DNA of 64,000 bases from the NCBI GenBank assembly GCA_030681615.1, contig JAUXSA010000098.1, positions 62,001 to 126,000 on the forward strand. The letters are read 5' to 3'. Below are positions 27,189-35,027 of this stretch, in pieces. Both the position numbers and the translations under genes were made by a program. Positions within the stretch are counted from its first letter, which is position 1; every line of letters begins with the position of its first letter. The DNA is from Bacteroidota bacterium (GTDB taxonomy: Bacteria > Bacteroidota > Bacteroidia > B-17B0 > Aurantibacillaceae). The notes beneath the pieces are model-generated. The model was given only the letters and a program-made list of their open reading frames with translations, had not been told where the DNA came from and ran no database searches.

Positions 27189-27273
27189 GCCGCAGATTGC
27201 ACAGATAGCGCAGATTTTATTTTTAATTTCTTGCTTTAATTAAAAATCATGCGTAATGAGCGAAATCTGTGGC
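27189..27273. repeat. Extragenic hairpin-forming repeat
   Basis: The ends GCCGCAGATT and AATCTGTGGC are inverted copies with one mismatch, and inside lies a perfect 10-bp inverted repeat (ATTTTTAATT at 27219-27228, AATTAAAAAT at 27238-27247). The interior also carries repeated CAGAT units. CACAGATT/CGCAGATT-type repeats are scattered between genes in many Bacteroidota, so this is probably one copy of a genome-wide family. No other copy is in the window. Confidence 0.5.
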
Positions 27274-27374
27274 AAAAAAAGTTTGCGATTTTATAAAAAT
27301 CTAGGTTAAAAAGCTTAAATCTAAATCGTTAAACATGTGTTTTTATTATTTTAACAATTATTTAATCGACAAAG

Positions 27375-27407
27375 TTTGGCTTTTGACCGATTAATTGACG
27401 ATATTTG
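27375..27407 (+). promoter_or_regulatory. Candidate promoter for phaE
   Basis: TTTGG at 27375-27379 and GATATTTG at 27400-27407 approximate the -33 TTG and -7 TAnnTTTG elements. The leader to the phaE ATG would be about 90 bases. The rest of the 364-bp gap (27141-27504) holds the queG promoter and the extragenic repeat; I see no gene. Confidence 0.35.
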
Positions 27408-27504
27408 CACCGGATTAGAAAAACGTGTGTAAAAAACTGAATTTCAATTGATTACATACAAACATCTGATTAACAATATAATAACAATATAATAATAGAA
27501 AACA

Positions 27505-28866
27505 ATGAAAACATCAAACCCGTTTATCGACAACATGGTAGAAACCCAAACACAGTATTTAAATACATGGATGGACTCTGCAAAAAAAATGCAAGCTGCA
27601 ATTACTAACGGTAATATTACTAACGAAGGACAAACTATTTATAAAGAATGGTTAGAGAAACAAATGTCAATTTTAAACGGAATGCAACAATCATCTGCAA
27701 ACATGTTTAATTCAGGTGAAAATAATCCTCAGGAATTTTTCAAGAATTGGTTTAACCAACAATCGGCTGCTGCAAAACAAATGGCGGATTTTAACCAGAG
27801 CATTAATAACAGTTTCCAAAGTTTTGGTAAACCGGCACAAGATTATATGAGCAATTTTGGTCAAACAAACACTGCTTTTACAAACATTTATAATTCATGG
27901 ATGAATACTTTAAATTCATCTTACGATTCAATGTCAAGAAACATGAATGGTGGTTTTAACAAAGATGTTTTTTCAAACTTTGTTCAAGGAAGCCAAATGT
28001 ATGCTAAAATGCAAGAGTTCTTTCAGCCAATGTCTGACGCAATGAAAAAAGGCCAGTTTAACATGGAGGCTTTTAAGAATTATTTTACTGCTGATAGCTA
28101 TAGTAACTTAACTAAACAAATGTTTGGTAATTTTTATAACGGCGCTTCTTTAAAAGAAGTTTATGATAATGGTATGAAACAAGTACAAGGCTTTTTTACA
28201 AACAACAATAATTTAGCTAAAGAATATTATGCACAAGTGCAAAATATGTCTAAAGAATTTCCAAATGTATTTGCAGGTGATTCTTCTAACTTAGCTAACT
28301 TAAAAGAGTTTTATAACAAAGCACAAAATGTATTTGGTAAAACTTTTGAGCCGCTATTAAAATTAGCTAATCCTGGAAAAGAAAAAGAAAACGTTGAAGC
28401 TACAATTGCTTTAATGGATAAAATGACCGAGTACAGCATTAAACAATCAGAATTGCAAATGCAATTACAAGCTACTACTCAAAAAAGTGTAGAGAAGATA
28501 GCTCAACAATATGCTGAGAAATTTAAAAACCCTGCCGATCTTTCTAAAGTGCCTAATGCACAGGAAATGTATAATGAGTGGGTAAAAGTAAACGAGCAAT
28601 TATTTACTGAATTATTCGCTACAGACGAATTCAGCAAAGTAAAAGCAGAAGCTTTAAACTTAAGCATGGATGTTAAAAAACATTTCGAAACTCAATTTGA
28701 ACAAGTGTTTGAAAATTACCCAGTAGTTTTTAAATCAGAAGTTGAAGAAATGCAAAAAGCTGTTTACGATTTAAAGAAACAAGTTAAAGATCTTCAAAAC
28801 AAATTAGCGTTGCAAAACACTGAATTATTTGAAGAAGAAAAAAACTCTAAAACAAAGAAAAAATAG
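27505..28866 (+). CDS. phaE: PhaE-like subunit of class III polyhydroxyalkanoate synthase
   Basis: A 453-residue, Asn/Gln/Phe-rich, largely helical protein. The C-terminal half carries the PhaE core: an EATIALMDKMTEYSIKQSELQMQLQ helix, the segment LSKVPNAQEMYNEWVKVNEQLF (about 350-372), and a final coiled coil (EVEEMQKAVYDLKKQVKDLQNKL). PhaE pairs with PhaC to form the active synthase at polyester granules. It is longer than usual PhaE (about 360), because of an N-terminal region with repeated Phe/Asn/Gln-rich stretches. The phaC gene follows after a terminator. Confidence 0.8.
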   Translation: MKTSNPFIDNMVETQTQYLNTWMDSAKKMQAAITNGNITNEGQTIYKEWLEKQMSILNGMQQSSANMFNSGENNPQEFFKNWFNQQSAAAKQMADFNQSINNSFQSFGKPAQDYMSNFGQTNTAFTNIYNSWMNTLNSSYDSMSRNMNGGFNKDVFSNFVQGSQMYAKMQEFFQPMSDAMKKGQFNMEAFKNYFTADSYSNLTKQMFGNFYNGASLKEVYDNGMKQVQGFFTNNNNLAKEYYAQVQNMSKEFPNVFAGDSSNLANLKEFYNKAQNVFGKTFEPLLKLANPGKEKENVEATIALMDKMTEYSIKQSELQMQLQATTQKSVEKIAQQYAEKFKNPADLSKVPNAQEMYNEWVKVNEQLFTELFATDEFSKVKAEALNLSMDVKKHFETQFEQVFENYPVVFKSEVEEMQKAVYDLKKQVKDLQNKLALQNTELFEEEKNSKTKKK

Positions 28867-28886
28867 TCCTTATAGCTAAGAACCCT

Positions 28887-28927
28887 AAAAGCCGTCCGTT
28901 TGTGTGTTTGCAGGGCGGCTTTTTTTG
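28887..28927 (+). terminator. Rho-independent terminator between phaE and phaC
   Basis: A GC-rich stem (AAAAGCCGTCC with GGGCGGCTTTT, one G-T pair) followed by seven T. It lies 20 bp after phaE and 33 bp before the phaC start, so phaC expression depends on read-through or its own promoter. Confidence 0.8.
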
Positions 28928-28959
28928 TTTATATTAGTGATGCGATACAAAATTTAAAT

Positions 28960-30009
28960 ATGGAAACAGACTTCATAAAAGAAATGGCAGATATGAGCCA
29001 GAAGGTTTTAAAGAGCTACGATACTTTAAAAGAAATTAAAGATGTAGAAATTGCTACAAGTCCAAAGACTGCAGTTTATACAGAAGACAAATTAACCTTA
29101 TACCGTTATAATCGCGATACGGACGCTACATTTAAAACCCCGGTCTTAATTATATACGCTCTGGTTAACACATACAAAATGTTGGATATACAACCCGATC
29201 GTAGTTATATTAAAAATTTACTGAACGCCGGTTTAGATGTTTATTTAATTGATTGGGGATATCCAACAAAGGGTGACAAATTTTTAAGCATGGATGATTA
29301 TGTAAATGGTTACATAAATAATTGTGTTGATTTTATCCGTAAAAAAAATCGTCTCGATAAAATAAATATTTTAAGTATTTGCCAGGGTGGAACTTTAAGC
29401 GTTATTTATTCTTCTCTATTTCCCAATAAAGTAAAAAATCTTGTTACACACGTAACACCAATAGATTTTAGTACCAACGATGGTTTATTATTTAAGTGGA
29501 GTAGGGATATGGACTTTGATAAATTGGTTGACGCCAATCATGGCTTGGTTCCCGGAGATTTTTTAAACCAGGGTTTTGATATGTTGAAACCTATGATGAA
29601 AGTGCAGAAACAACAGGCATTGAACAATAGTTTAGATGATAAAGATAAGCTCATGAACTTTTTGCGCATGGAAAAATGGATCAGCGAAAGTCCTGATCAG
29701 GCAGGCGAATGTTTCCGTCAGTTCATGAAAGAACTATACCAGCAAAACAAGTTAGCTAAAGGCGAATTAGAAGTTGGCGGTAAAAAAGTGAATTTAAAAA
29801 ATCTTACTTCTCCATTATTAAATATTTATGCTACCGAAGATCATTTAGTTCCTCCGGCAGCAACTATTCCGTTAAATGACCTTGTGGGCAGTAAAGACAA
29901 AGAATTATACAGTTTTAAAGGCGGGCACATTGGCGTATTTGTTGGTAGTAAATCTCAAAAAGAATTAGCGCCTGCTGTTACAGAGTGGTTAAAGAAAAGA
30001 GATAAATAG
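28960..30009 (+). CDS. phaC: Class III polyhydroxyalkanoate synthase catalytic subunit
   Basis: A 349-residue alpha/beta hydrolase, the usual length for class III PhaC. The lipase-like box SICQGG (near 139-144) holds the catalytic Cys, TEDHLVPP (near 299) the Asp, and GGHIGVFVG (near 327) the His. It polymerises hydroxyacyl-CoA into polyester. The start is ATG at 28960; an upstream in-frame extension would run through the terminator and was rejected. No thiolase or reductase gene is nearby. Confidence 0.9.
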   Translation: METDFIKEMADMSQKVLKSYDTLKEIKDVEIATSPKTAVYTEDKLTLYRYNRDTDATFKTPVLIIYALVNTYKMLDIQPDRSYIKNLLNAGLDVYLIDWGYPTKGDKFLSMDDYVNGYINNCVDFIRKKNRLDKINILSICQGGTLSVIYSSLFPNKVKNLVTHVTPIDFSTNDGLLFKWSRDMDFDKLVDANHGLVPGDFLNQGFDMLKPMMKVQKQQALNNSLDDKDKLMNFLRMEKWISESPDQAGECFRQFMKELYQQNKLAKGELEVGGKKVNLKNLTSPLLNIYATEDHLVPPAATIPLNDLVGSKDKELYSFKGGHIGVFVGSKSQKELAPAVTEWLKKRDK

Positions 30010-30026
30010 AACTTAGTTTATATTTA

Positions 30027-30060
30027 AAAAGGCCACATAAATTAATTTATGTGGCCTTTT
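30027..30060. terminator. Bidirectional terminator between convergent genes
   Basis: A perfect 16-bp inverted repeat (AAAAGGCCACATAAAT, two-base centre, then its complement). Its A/T-flanked GC stem can stop transcripts from both phaC and the minus-strand dehydrogenase gene. Confidence 0.85.
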
Positions 30061-30076
30061 ATTTTAATGGTATTTA

Positions 30077-31282
30077 TTAATAAGCGTAATCGCTTAAGTA
30101 CTCATAATTTTTTGTCAGCTTCCCATCTTTACAAATAGTAGCGCGTTCAATCACTTTGTCATGATCTTCGCCAATTATATGCGGCAATACTCTTTCCGTT
30201 AGGTCTTTTCCAAAATCATCACTTGCATCGCGTGGTAATTCGCAAGGCAAATTATCTACGGCCATAATACAAATAGTATCTTTATTAAACGGAAGGTCTT
30301 CTTTTCCGCTTACAATATTATAACCATAAAAAGGCTGGCTAATGGTACTTGACCTTAAAGTGGTTGGTACCGATCCTTCCAGGTCACATGTAATATCGGC
30401 AATTACCGAAATGTGAAAATCCACTTCTTTCATATCGGCTTCTGTAAACATCTTTGGCGAACGGGGATCCCAATAATGTGAAGAGATATAAAGATCAGTT
30501 ACTTTTGTAAATGCCGGAAATTTAGAAATAAAATGTTCAGGGTGTTTAAAAAAATCGTTTAGGTCAAAGTTATGGTCGTTTGGTCTTTCAACATAATCTC
30601 TTGGATTTAATTGGCAGTAAACCGGTTCACGAAAAGAGGCCATTAAAAATTCTTCAGGCGTAACCTTTCTTATTCTTAAAGCACTTAAAGTTTCAATTAC
30701 GCCATTGGCAACACGGCCGCCGCCCGTTAAGGCAATTTTTATATTGGGTAGTTTTACACGTTTTAATTCTTCTTCCATTTCTGCCCTGTCGCGACAAAGA
30801 TTTGCCGGTTTTAAACGGAACAGGTCGTATTTTAAACCATAACCTAATATGCCATTATAAGCGCCCACAACTCCGGCATACCGGCCAAAGCCTATAATAC
30901 GGTTGTGATTTTTATCGGCTAAGGTTTCGTAATCTATCATCTCTATCTTGTTGGCAAGCAAAGCCTTTATCAATTTCTGGTTATGGCTTTGTTTTTTAAT
31001 GGTATGCGAAAAGAAAAAGTATTTTTTACCGGGGATGATCAGATCTATTGGCACCTCTTTAACACCCATTAAGATGTCACAATCCTTCAGGTCTTCCTGT
31101 AAGGTGACGCCAAAAGAAATGTATTCTTCGTCGCTGTAGCACCTTATTTTACTGGGCTGTACTACAATTTCAATATTCGGGTACTTTCGGGTAAGATCTG
31201 AACAAATGAGTGGTGTAAGGGGTACGCGCTTGTCTGGCGGACTCTTTTCTTCGCGTAACACGCCTATTTTAATTTTTTGCAT
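30077..31282 (-). CDS. Saccharopine/alanine dehydrogenase-like NAD(P)-dependent oxidoreductase
   Basis: A 401-residue protein of the AlaDH/PNT and LYS1-like group. The N-terminal domain has the family start IGVLREEKSPPDKRVPLTP with the substrate-binding Arg/Lys, and a Rossmann segment IKIALTGGGRVANGVIETL (about 180-198) binds the dinucleotide. It resembles bacterial saccharopine dehydrogenase-related enzymes of Bacteroidota, whose natural substrate is not certain. It is monocistronic, facing phaC across a strong terminator and divergent from the S41 peptidase gene. Confidence 0.82.
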   Translation of the reverse strand: MQKIKIGVLREEKSPPDKRVPLTPLICSDLTRKYPNIEIVVQPSKIRCYSDEEYISFGVTLQEDLKDCDILMGVKEVPIDLIIPGKKYFFFSHTIKKQSHNQKLIKALLANKIEMIDYETLADKNHNRIIGFGRYAGVVGAYNGILGYGLKYDLFRLKPANLCRDRAEMEEELKRVKLPNIKIALTGGGRVANGVIETLSALRIRKVTPEEFLMASFREPVYCQLNPRDYVERPNDHNFDLNDFFKHPEHFISKFPAFTKVTDLYISSHYWDPRSPKMFTEADMKEVDFHISVIADITCDLEGSVPTTLRSSTISQPFYGYNIVSGKEDLPFNKDTICIMAVDNLPCELPRDASDDFGKDLTERVLPHIIGEDHDKVIERATICKDGKLTKNYEYLSDYAY

Positions 31283-31299
31283 TCTATTTTGTATTTTTA

Positions 31300-31307
31300 C
31301 AAAGATA
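31300..31307 (-). promoter_or_regulatory. -7 promoter element of the dehydrogenase gene
   Basis: The minus strand reads TATCTTTG (TAnnTTTG), 17 bases before the ATG at 31282. The short 31-bp divergent gap must also hold the promoter of the S41 peptidase gene, for which no clear element was found. Confidence 0.45.
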
Positions 31308-31313
31308 ACATTT

Positions 31314-32780
31314 ATGCCATTTTTGAGACCAGTTTTACTTATTATTTTTTTCGTTTTTTTTTATGGTCTGCATAGTTTTTCGCAGTCTAAAAAAGAATCC
31401 ATACTGGTTAAAAAATATTCTCCTTTACAATTAAAAAAGGATGCTGAGGTACTGAAAAAGGTAACACTTGCCATGCATCCTGCAATTGGTATTTATCGCA
31501 GCAGAACCTTTTATACTAAGTTATTTGATGATCTTATTAACGAGTTAAATGATAGTATTAACCAAAAAGAATTCAGGATAAAGATCAAACTTTTGTTAGA
31601 TGAGATCCATTGCGGCCATACAGAAGCGTTACAATCGAAGGCATACTATAAAGAAATTGTAAAGCATAAACACAATTATTCACCTTACTTTTTTATTCCC
31701 ATTAAAAATAAAGTATTTGTATTGGCCTCGTTTAATAAGAAAAAAGACACGCTTTTAAAAAAAGGCACAGAAATAATTGAGATAAATGGAGTAGCAGTTG
31801 ATTCTATGTTGCGCTACTGCAAACGTTTTATTAGTACAGACGGCTTTAATCAAACAGGTAAGGATCATTATATTCAGTCAGCATTTAATTCATTTTATCA
31901 TTCGTTGTTTGGTAGGCCCGATACCTTTACTGTTAAGTACATATCAGGCAAAACAATTAAGACTTTAAAGTATGCAGCGTTTAAAACCAAAAGCATCCCA
32001 AATATTCCATTTGGATCAAAAACAGATAGTTTATTTACGCGGTACCCTAAGGCAAAAATGCAGTACAAATATTTAGATGACCAAAATAAAACGCTTCACT
32101 TAAAAATAGCGGCTTTCTCGAGAAAACGCACAAATAAAGCTTATCGAAGAATATTCAGAAAATTAAAAAAGAATAAAACAGAGAACCTGATCATTGACCT
32201 CCGTAATAATGGTGGTGGCAGTTTAGAGAATAGCTATAATTTATTAAGTTATTTGGTCGATACTGTACAAACACAAACACTACGAACACCCTTAAAAAGT
32301 TATCCTTATAAGAAATACACTAAGGGAAACGTGTTCTTTAAGTTAATGCGTTTTGGTTTTGCCATTATATCCAAGAAGAGAACCATTAACGACACCGATA
32401 ATTTTATTTACACTATAAAACCGCGAAAGAAATACCATTATGATAAAAAGATATTTGTACTTATAAATGGAGGGTCTTTTTCAGCTTCCTGTCTTGTTGC
32501 CGCCTATTTAAAAGTAAATAAACAAACAGTTTTTATTGGCGAAGAAACTTCAGGGGCCTTGGAAGGTTGTAATGCGGGTATTACGCCTTATTACACATTG
32601 CCAAATACAAAAATAAAAATACGTATGCCTGTGTTTAGAATTGTGCATGACGTGTCCCCTAAAATTACGGGGCGTGGTATTATGCCGGATTATGTAACAG
32701 AATACACAATGAAAGATATCTTAAATAAAAAGGATCTTGACATCCTTAAAGTGCAGCAATTAATAAACGCTAAAAAATAA
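31314..32780 (+). CDS. Exported S41-family peptidase
   Basis: A 488-residue protein with a signal peptide (about 1-24, ending HSFSQ). The C-terminal half shows the S41 catalytic fold: NLIIDLRNNGGGSLEN (about 288-303) and VLINGGSFSASCLVAAYLK (about 382-400), where the Ser of FSAS is the likely nucleophile, then GEETSGALEG. A PDZ-like segment (GTEIIEINGVAVDSML) precedes it. These proteins are envelope C-terminal processing proteases or inactive relatives. I start it at ATG 31314; an upstream frame extension overlaps the divergent gene and was rejected. Confidence 0.85.
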   Translation: MPFLRPVLLIIFFVFFYGLHSFSQSKKESILVKKYSPLQLKKDAEVLKKVTLAMHPAIGIYRSRTFYTKLFDDLINELNDSINQKEFRIKIKLLLDEIHCGHTEALQSKAYYKEIVKHKHNYSPYFFIPIKNKVFVLASFNKKKDTLLKKGTEIIEINGVAVDSMLRYCKRFISTDGFNQTGKDHYIQSAFNSFYHSLFGRPDTFTVKYISGKTIKTLKYAAFKTKSIPNIPFGSKTDSLFTRYPKAKMQYKYLDDQNKTLHLKIAAFSRKRTNKAYRRIFRKLKKNKTENLIIDLRNNGGGSLENSYNLLSYLVDTVQTQTLRTPLKSYPYKKYTKGNVFFKLMRFGFAIISKKRTINDTDNFIYTIKPRKKYHYDKKIFVLINGGSFSASCLVAAYLKVNKQTVFIGEETSGALEGCNAGITPYYTLPNTKIKIRMPVFRIVHDVSPKITGRGIMPDYVTEYTMKDILNKKDLDILKVQQLINAKK

Positions 32781-32782
32781 TT

Positions 32783-33973
32783 ATGTCAAGTAACGCTTTT
32801 TTTAATTTAATTGCCAATGTAGGGATCAAAAAAAATTACCTGCCCTGGGAAACTCATCTTACCAGGAAGCTCAACTTATCATCTTTACTTGGAATCTTTA
32901 ATGTTATTATTGCACTTATTATTTTTGTCTCCCTTGGTTATTACGATTCTATTTTTGAATGTTGTGTAGTTTTGGTGTTATCACCAGTTGTTTTCCTTTT
33001 AAATGTTATGTATGGGTATATGGCAGCTATGTATCTTTTTACATTTATTGGTTGTTTTCTTTTTTATTTTCTATCAGTAAAAATGGGAGTGCAGTCATTT
33101 GCTTTTCTTTATTATTTTCCTTTAATAATTGGCATTATACAAATGGTTGGCAGAAAAGAAACGTACTTTCATTTAGTTGTTCTTTTGATATTTTGTATGT
33201 TATCTGTCATCAGCGCGCTTATATCTTTCAAACTTAATTTAGTTAGCGTAAATGTTAGCTCGCAGATAATTGAATCTATTAAATACATTAATATATTTTT
33301 TACTTTTTTTACTTCGATAGGATTTATGTTTATTATTTCGGTAGAAGCAATAAAGCAGGAAGAGCAATTAAAAAGTGCTTTGCAGCAAAAGGAGATATTG
33401 CTGGCGGAATTGTTTCACAGGGTAAAGAATAACCTTAATATTGTGACCAGCCTTTTAAACCTTAAAAAAAATTCAACCGCATCAATAGAAGCTCAAAATG
33501 CACTTGAGGAATGCAGAAACCTGGTTTTTTCGATGGCCTTGGTGCACACTAAAATATATAATAGCAATAACGTTGACAATTTAAATTTTAAAGAATACCT
33601 GGAGGATCTTGTTTGTGAATTGGTTAACTCGATAGGTGGGAAAGAAAAAGTTGAGTTTGAGATGAAATCGCCACCCGTTAGTTTAAATGTAACGCAGGCA
33701 ATTCCATGTGGTTTAATAGTAAACGAATTAATTACAAATTCGTTTAAGCATGCGCAAAGGCCGGGAATAAAATTAAGCGTTAAGATAGATCTTAAAGAGA
33801 TAAATGAATTACTGGTTCTTGAATTTAAGGATAACGGCCCTGGAAAAATAAATACTGAAACAAATGGCTCACTTGGGATGGAGCTAATACGCTCGCTTGC
33901 CGGACAATTAGACGCAGAATATTCGTTTAAGAATAATGGTGGACTGCATTTTACATTGAAGTTTAAAAAATAA
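32783..33973 (+). CDS. Membrane sensor histidine kinase, HisKA_2 type
   Basis: A 396-residue protein with six hydrophobic helices in the first 190 residues, then a kinase core. AELFHRVKNNLNIVTSLLNL (about 208-227) is the HisKA_2 phospho-acceptor region with His at about 212; NELITNSFKHA is the N box, and DNGPGK the G1 box of the ATPase domain. No response regulator gene is adjacent, so it is an orphan kinase here. It follows the S41 peptidase by 2 bp and probably shares its transcript. The sensed signal is unknown. Confidence 0.88.
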   Translation: MSSNAFFNLIANVGIKKNYLPWETHLTRKLNLSSLLGIFNVIIALIIFVSLGYYDSIFECCVVLVLSPVVFLLNVMYGYMAAMYLFTFIGCFLFYFLSVKMGVQSFAFLYYFPLIIGIIQMVGRKETYFHLVVLLIFCMLSVISALISFKLNLVSVNVSSQIIESIKYINIFFTFFTSIGFMFIISVEAIKQEEQLKSALQQKEILLAELFHRVKNNLNIVTSLLNLKKNSTASIEAQNALEECRNLVFSMALVHTKIYNSNNVDNLNFKEYLEDLVCELVNSIGGKEKVEFEMKSPPVSLNVTQAIPCGLIVNELITNSFKHAQRPGIKLSVKIDLKEINELLVLEFKDNGPGKINTETNGSLGMELIRSLAGQLDAEYSFKNNGGLHFTLKFKK

Positions 33974-33998
33974 ATGCTATAGAGGTTCTATAGCATTT
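33972..33998. terminator. Bidirectional hairpin over two convergent stop codons
   Basis: A perfect 12-bp stem (AAATGCTATAGA with TCTATAGCATTT, 3-base loop). It includes the stop codon of the histidine kinase and that of the convergent minus-strand gene, a very compact shared terminator. Confidence 0.75.
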
Positions 33999-34504
33999 AT
34001 CATTTCGAATAATTCTTTTTCTGTTTGCGGACTCATTAATTGTTTGTTTTCCTGCCAGGCATAAATAATGTAGAAGTGATCTTCAACTTTAGTTTGGTAA
34101 CGTATTACATCAAAAGATTTTTCATTGGATTTTTTAGCGTCAGCAAAATTTGATTTTTTCTTTTCGAACGAGAAGAACTTGTTTTTTGTTTTATCAAATT
34201 TTTGAACATCGGTAAAAACCAGGGGTCCAACAAAATTTCTTTTAGTAGAATCCAATCCTGCTTGTGTACTTGGATAAACAACTACATTCATTTTTCCATC
34301 CTTGTGTTGTTTGCTGAATTTTACACCAGCGCAATGGCATAAAGCATTGCCGGCTCCTTCCCAGTTTAATTTATCCCCAAACTCTTCTGCTACCCATCCG
34401 GCGGGAGGCGTATATTTAAGTTTTAATGACTTTGATTTAATGGTTTCTTGTGCAACTGCAAAGCTTGTAGCTGCAATTAAAAGCGTTAGAAGTATTTTTT
34501 TCAT
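33977..34504 (-). CDS. Exported protein of unknown function
   Basis: A 175-residue protein with a clear signal peptide (MKKILLTLLIAATSFAVAQ). The mature part has a GWVAEEFGD segment, two nearby cysteines (LCHCAGVKF), and a late SFDVIRYQTKVEDHFYIIYAW strand pair. It resembles small periplasmic proteins of Bacteroidota with the PsbP-like or DUF1795-like pattern, but I do not assign a family. It is monocistronic and convergent with the histidine kinase gene. Confidence 0.7.
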   Translation of the reverse strand: MKKILLTLLIAATSFAVAQETIKSKSLKLKYTPPAGWVAEEFGDKLNWEGAGNALCHCAGVKFSKQHKDGKMNVVVYPSTQAGLDSTKRNFVGPLVFTDVQKFDKTKNKFFSFEKKKSNFADAKKSNEKSFDVIRYQTKVEDHFYIIYAWQENKQLMSPQTEKELFEMINAIEPL

Positions 34505-34625
34505 AGTTTTTAGTTTTGATGGAGCAAGGTTCTTTATCTGTTAAATATAAATAAAAACTTAGTTTTTAGAGGCAAAATATATTAACTTTACACTTGCCCT
34601 GAGTTTATCGAAGGGTTATAGTTCT

Positions 34626-34652
34626 TTGAACCATTCAAAATTTTTAATTTTG
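34626..34652 (+). promoter_or_regulatory. Promoter of ssrA
   Basis: TTG at 34626-34628 and TAATTTTG at 34645-34652 (full TAnnTTTG match) with a 16-base spacer. The tmRNA 5' end follows 9 bases later, the right distance for a start site. Confidence 0.55.
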
Positions 34653-34661
34653 AATTATTAT

Positions 34662-35027
34662 GGGCCCGACCGGTTTTGACAGTAAGCGCATCAGATAGGT
34701 AAGCATGTAGAGCGTTGTAAGACGAGCTCTTTAAACTGAACTTTCAAAATTTTTATTTGGCGAAGATAACTCTTACGCTATGGCTGCTTAATTTAGAATT
34801 AAGTGTCCTTTGCTTTCCAGGGAGCTAAGTTGCTCTGCGCCTTGGGTAAAGCATCATAAATGTGCAATTTGTTTTACAAATGTTACTATGTAAAACAATA
34901 TTAGTAACTAAGTTAAAGATTGGTTTGATATAACGCCTGCCTTTAGCCTACAATCAAGTTATAACTAAACGTGTAGAAAGCTTATTTTTTCCTTATTTGG
35001 ACGAGAGTTCGAATCTCTCCGGGTCCA
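34662..35027 (+). ncRNA. ssrA: tmRNA, trans-translation RNA
   Basis: The 5' end GGGCCCGACCGGTTTTGAC and the 3' end (T-arm GAGAGTTCGAATCTCT, then CGGGTCC) pair as a 7-bp acceptor stem with one G-U. The tag reading frame at 34759-34791 encodes GEDNSYAMAA and a stop, starting at a GGC resume codon; YAMAA is a typical proteolysis end. The genome carries CCT after the discriminator A (35028-35030), so the terminal CCA must be completed after transcription. The last 35 bases are also antisense coding sequence for a serine recombinase. Confidence 0.95.
34759..34791 (+). other. tmRNA tag-peptide reading frame
   Basis: Eleven codons from GGC (resume codon) to TAA encode GEDNSYAMAA. The start with Gly-Glu and the end AMAA or ALAA are usual for Bacteroidota tags. 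The tag marks stalled proteins for degradation. Confidence 0.85.

Noticed and set aside
28900-28959. In-frame upstream extension of phaC
   Set aside because: It would be translated through a strong terminator hairpin and lacks an ATG; the ATG at 28960 gives the standard PhaC length.
31206-31313. Longer N-terminus for the S41 peptidase
   Set aside because: It overlaps the divergent dehydrogenase gene and would bury the clear signal peptide that starts at 31314.
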